In this document: in pieces, positions 22,988 to 23,069 of the stretch
Position numbering within the stretch: the stretch's first letter is position 1
How the letters are laid out: every line of letters begins with the position of its first letter
Origin: Saccoglossus kowalevskii
Taxonomy: Eukaryota; Hemichordata; Enteropneusta; Harrimaniidae
Direction: 5' to 3'
DNA: 23,069 nucleotides
Assembly (NCBI RefSeq): GCF_000003605.2
Contig: NW_003140836.1
Location: 67,136 to 90,204 of the forward strand
The notes under the pieces: generated by a model
Seen by the model: only the letters and a program-made list of their open reading frames with translations
Told to the model about the DNA's origin: nothing
Databases searched by the model: none
Made by a program: the position numbers and the translations under genes

Positions 22988-23069
22988 ATTGCTTCACCTT
23001 ACCTTAGCAGTGAGCAGACAGATGCATGACGGTTAACAGCGATAGACGACACTTTCACTTTCCGGGATG

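Overview
The window is animal nuclear DNA: AT-rich, with coding sequence split into short exons by GT-AG introns, long non-coding spacers, and several non-autonomous repeats. The gene content and style of the repeats suggest a marine invertebrate, possibly a deuterostome such as a hemichordate, echinoderm or lancelet. The species cannot be fixed from the sequence alone.

Three protein genes can be supported. (1) On the + strand, positions 1900-5390 hold the C-terminal ~398 residues of a TRAF4-type TNF-receptor-associated factor: five exons, all introns phase 0, TRAF-type zinc fingers, a short helical segment and a complete TRAF-C/MATH domain. The RING exons are not visible and probably lie upstream of the window. 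The fourth visible exon lacks one base relative to the conserved frame. (2) On the - strand, 13892-9235 is a complete four-exon gene (215 aa) and (3) 22987-17423 is a complete five-exon gene (270 aa). Neither 2 nor 3 is joined in any single open frame. Both were assembled here from splice sites and phase, and they are paralogues: secretory proteins with a DsbA-like thioredoxin fold, of a family I also recognise from plants. The three introns they share are at the same positions and phases (0, 2, 1).

The upstream paralogue (3) has replaced the active-site cysteine with serine and has gained a Pro/Cys-rich C-terminal exon. The downstream one (2) keeps a single CxxS-type cysteine.

Layout: 1-233 is an inverted partial copy of a repeat; 234-1899 is TRAF4 upstream or intronic DNA; 1900-5390 is TRAF4; 5391-6746 is its 3' region; 6747-7587 is a repeat element built of ~158-bp tandem units; 7588-9234 is the convergent intergenic region; 9235-13892 is thioredoxin-fold gene A, with two short inverted-repeat elements in its introns; 13893-16865 is intergenic; 16866-17455 is a 295-bp tandem duplication (~99% identical) that has captured the stop codon and 3' flank of gene B; 17423-22987 is thioredoxin-fold gene B. 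No tRNA, rRNA, CRISPR array or prokaryotic-style operon is visible.
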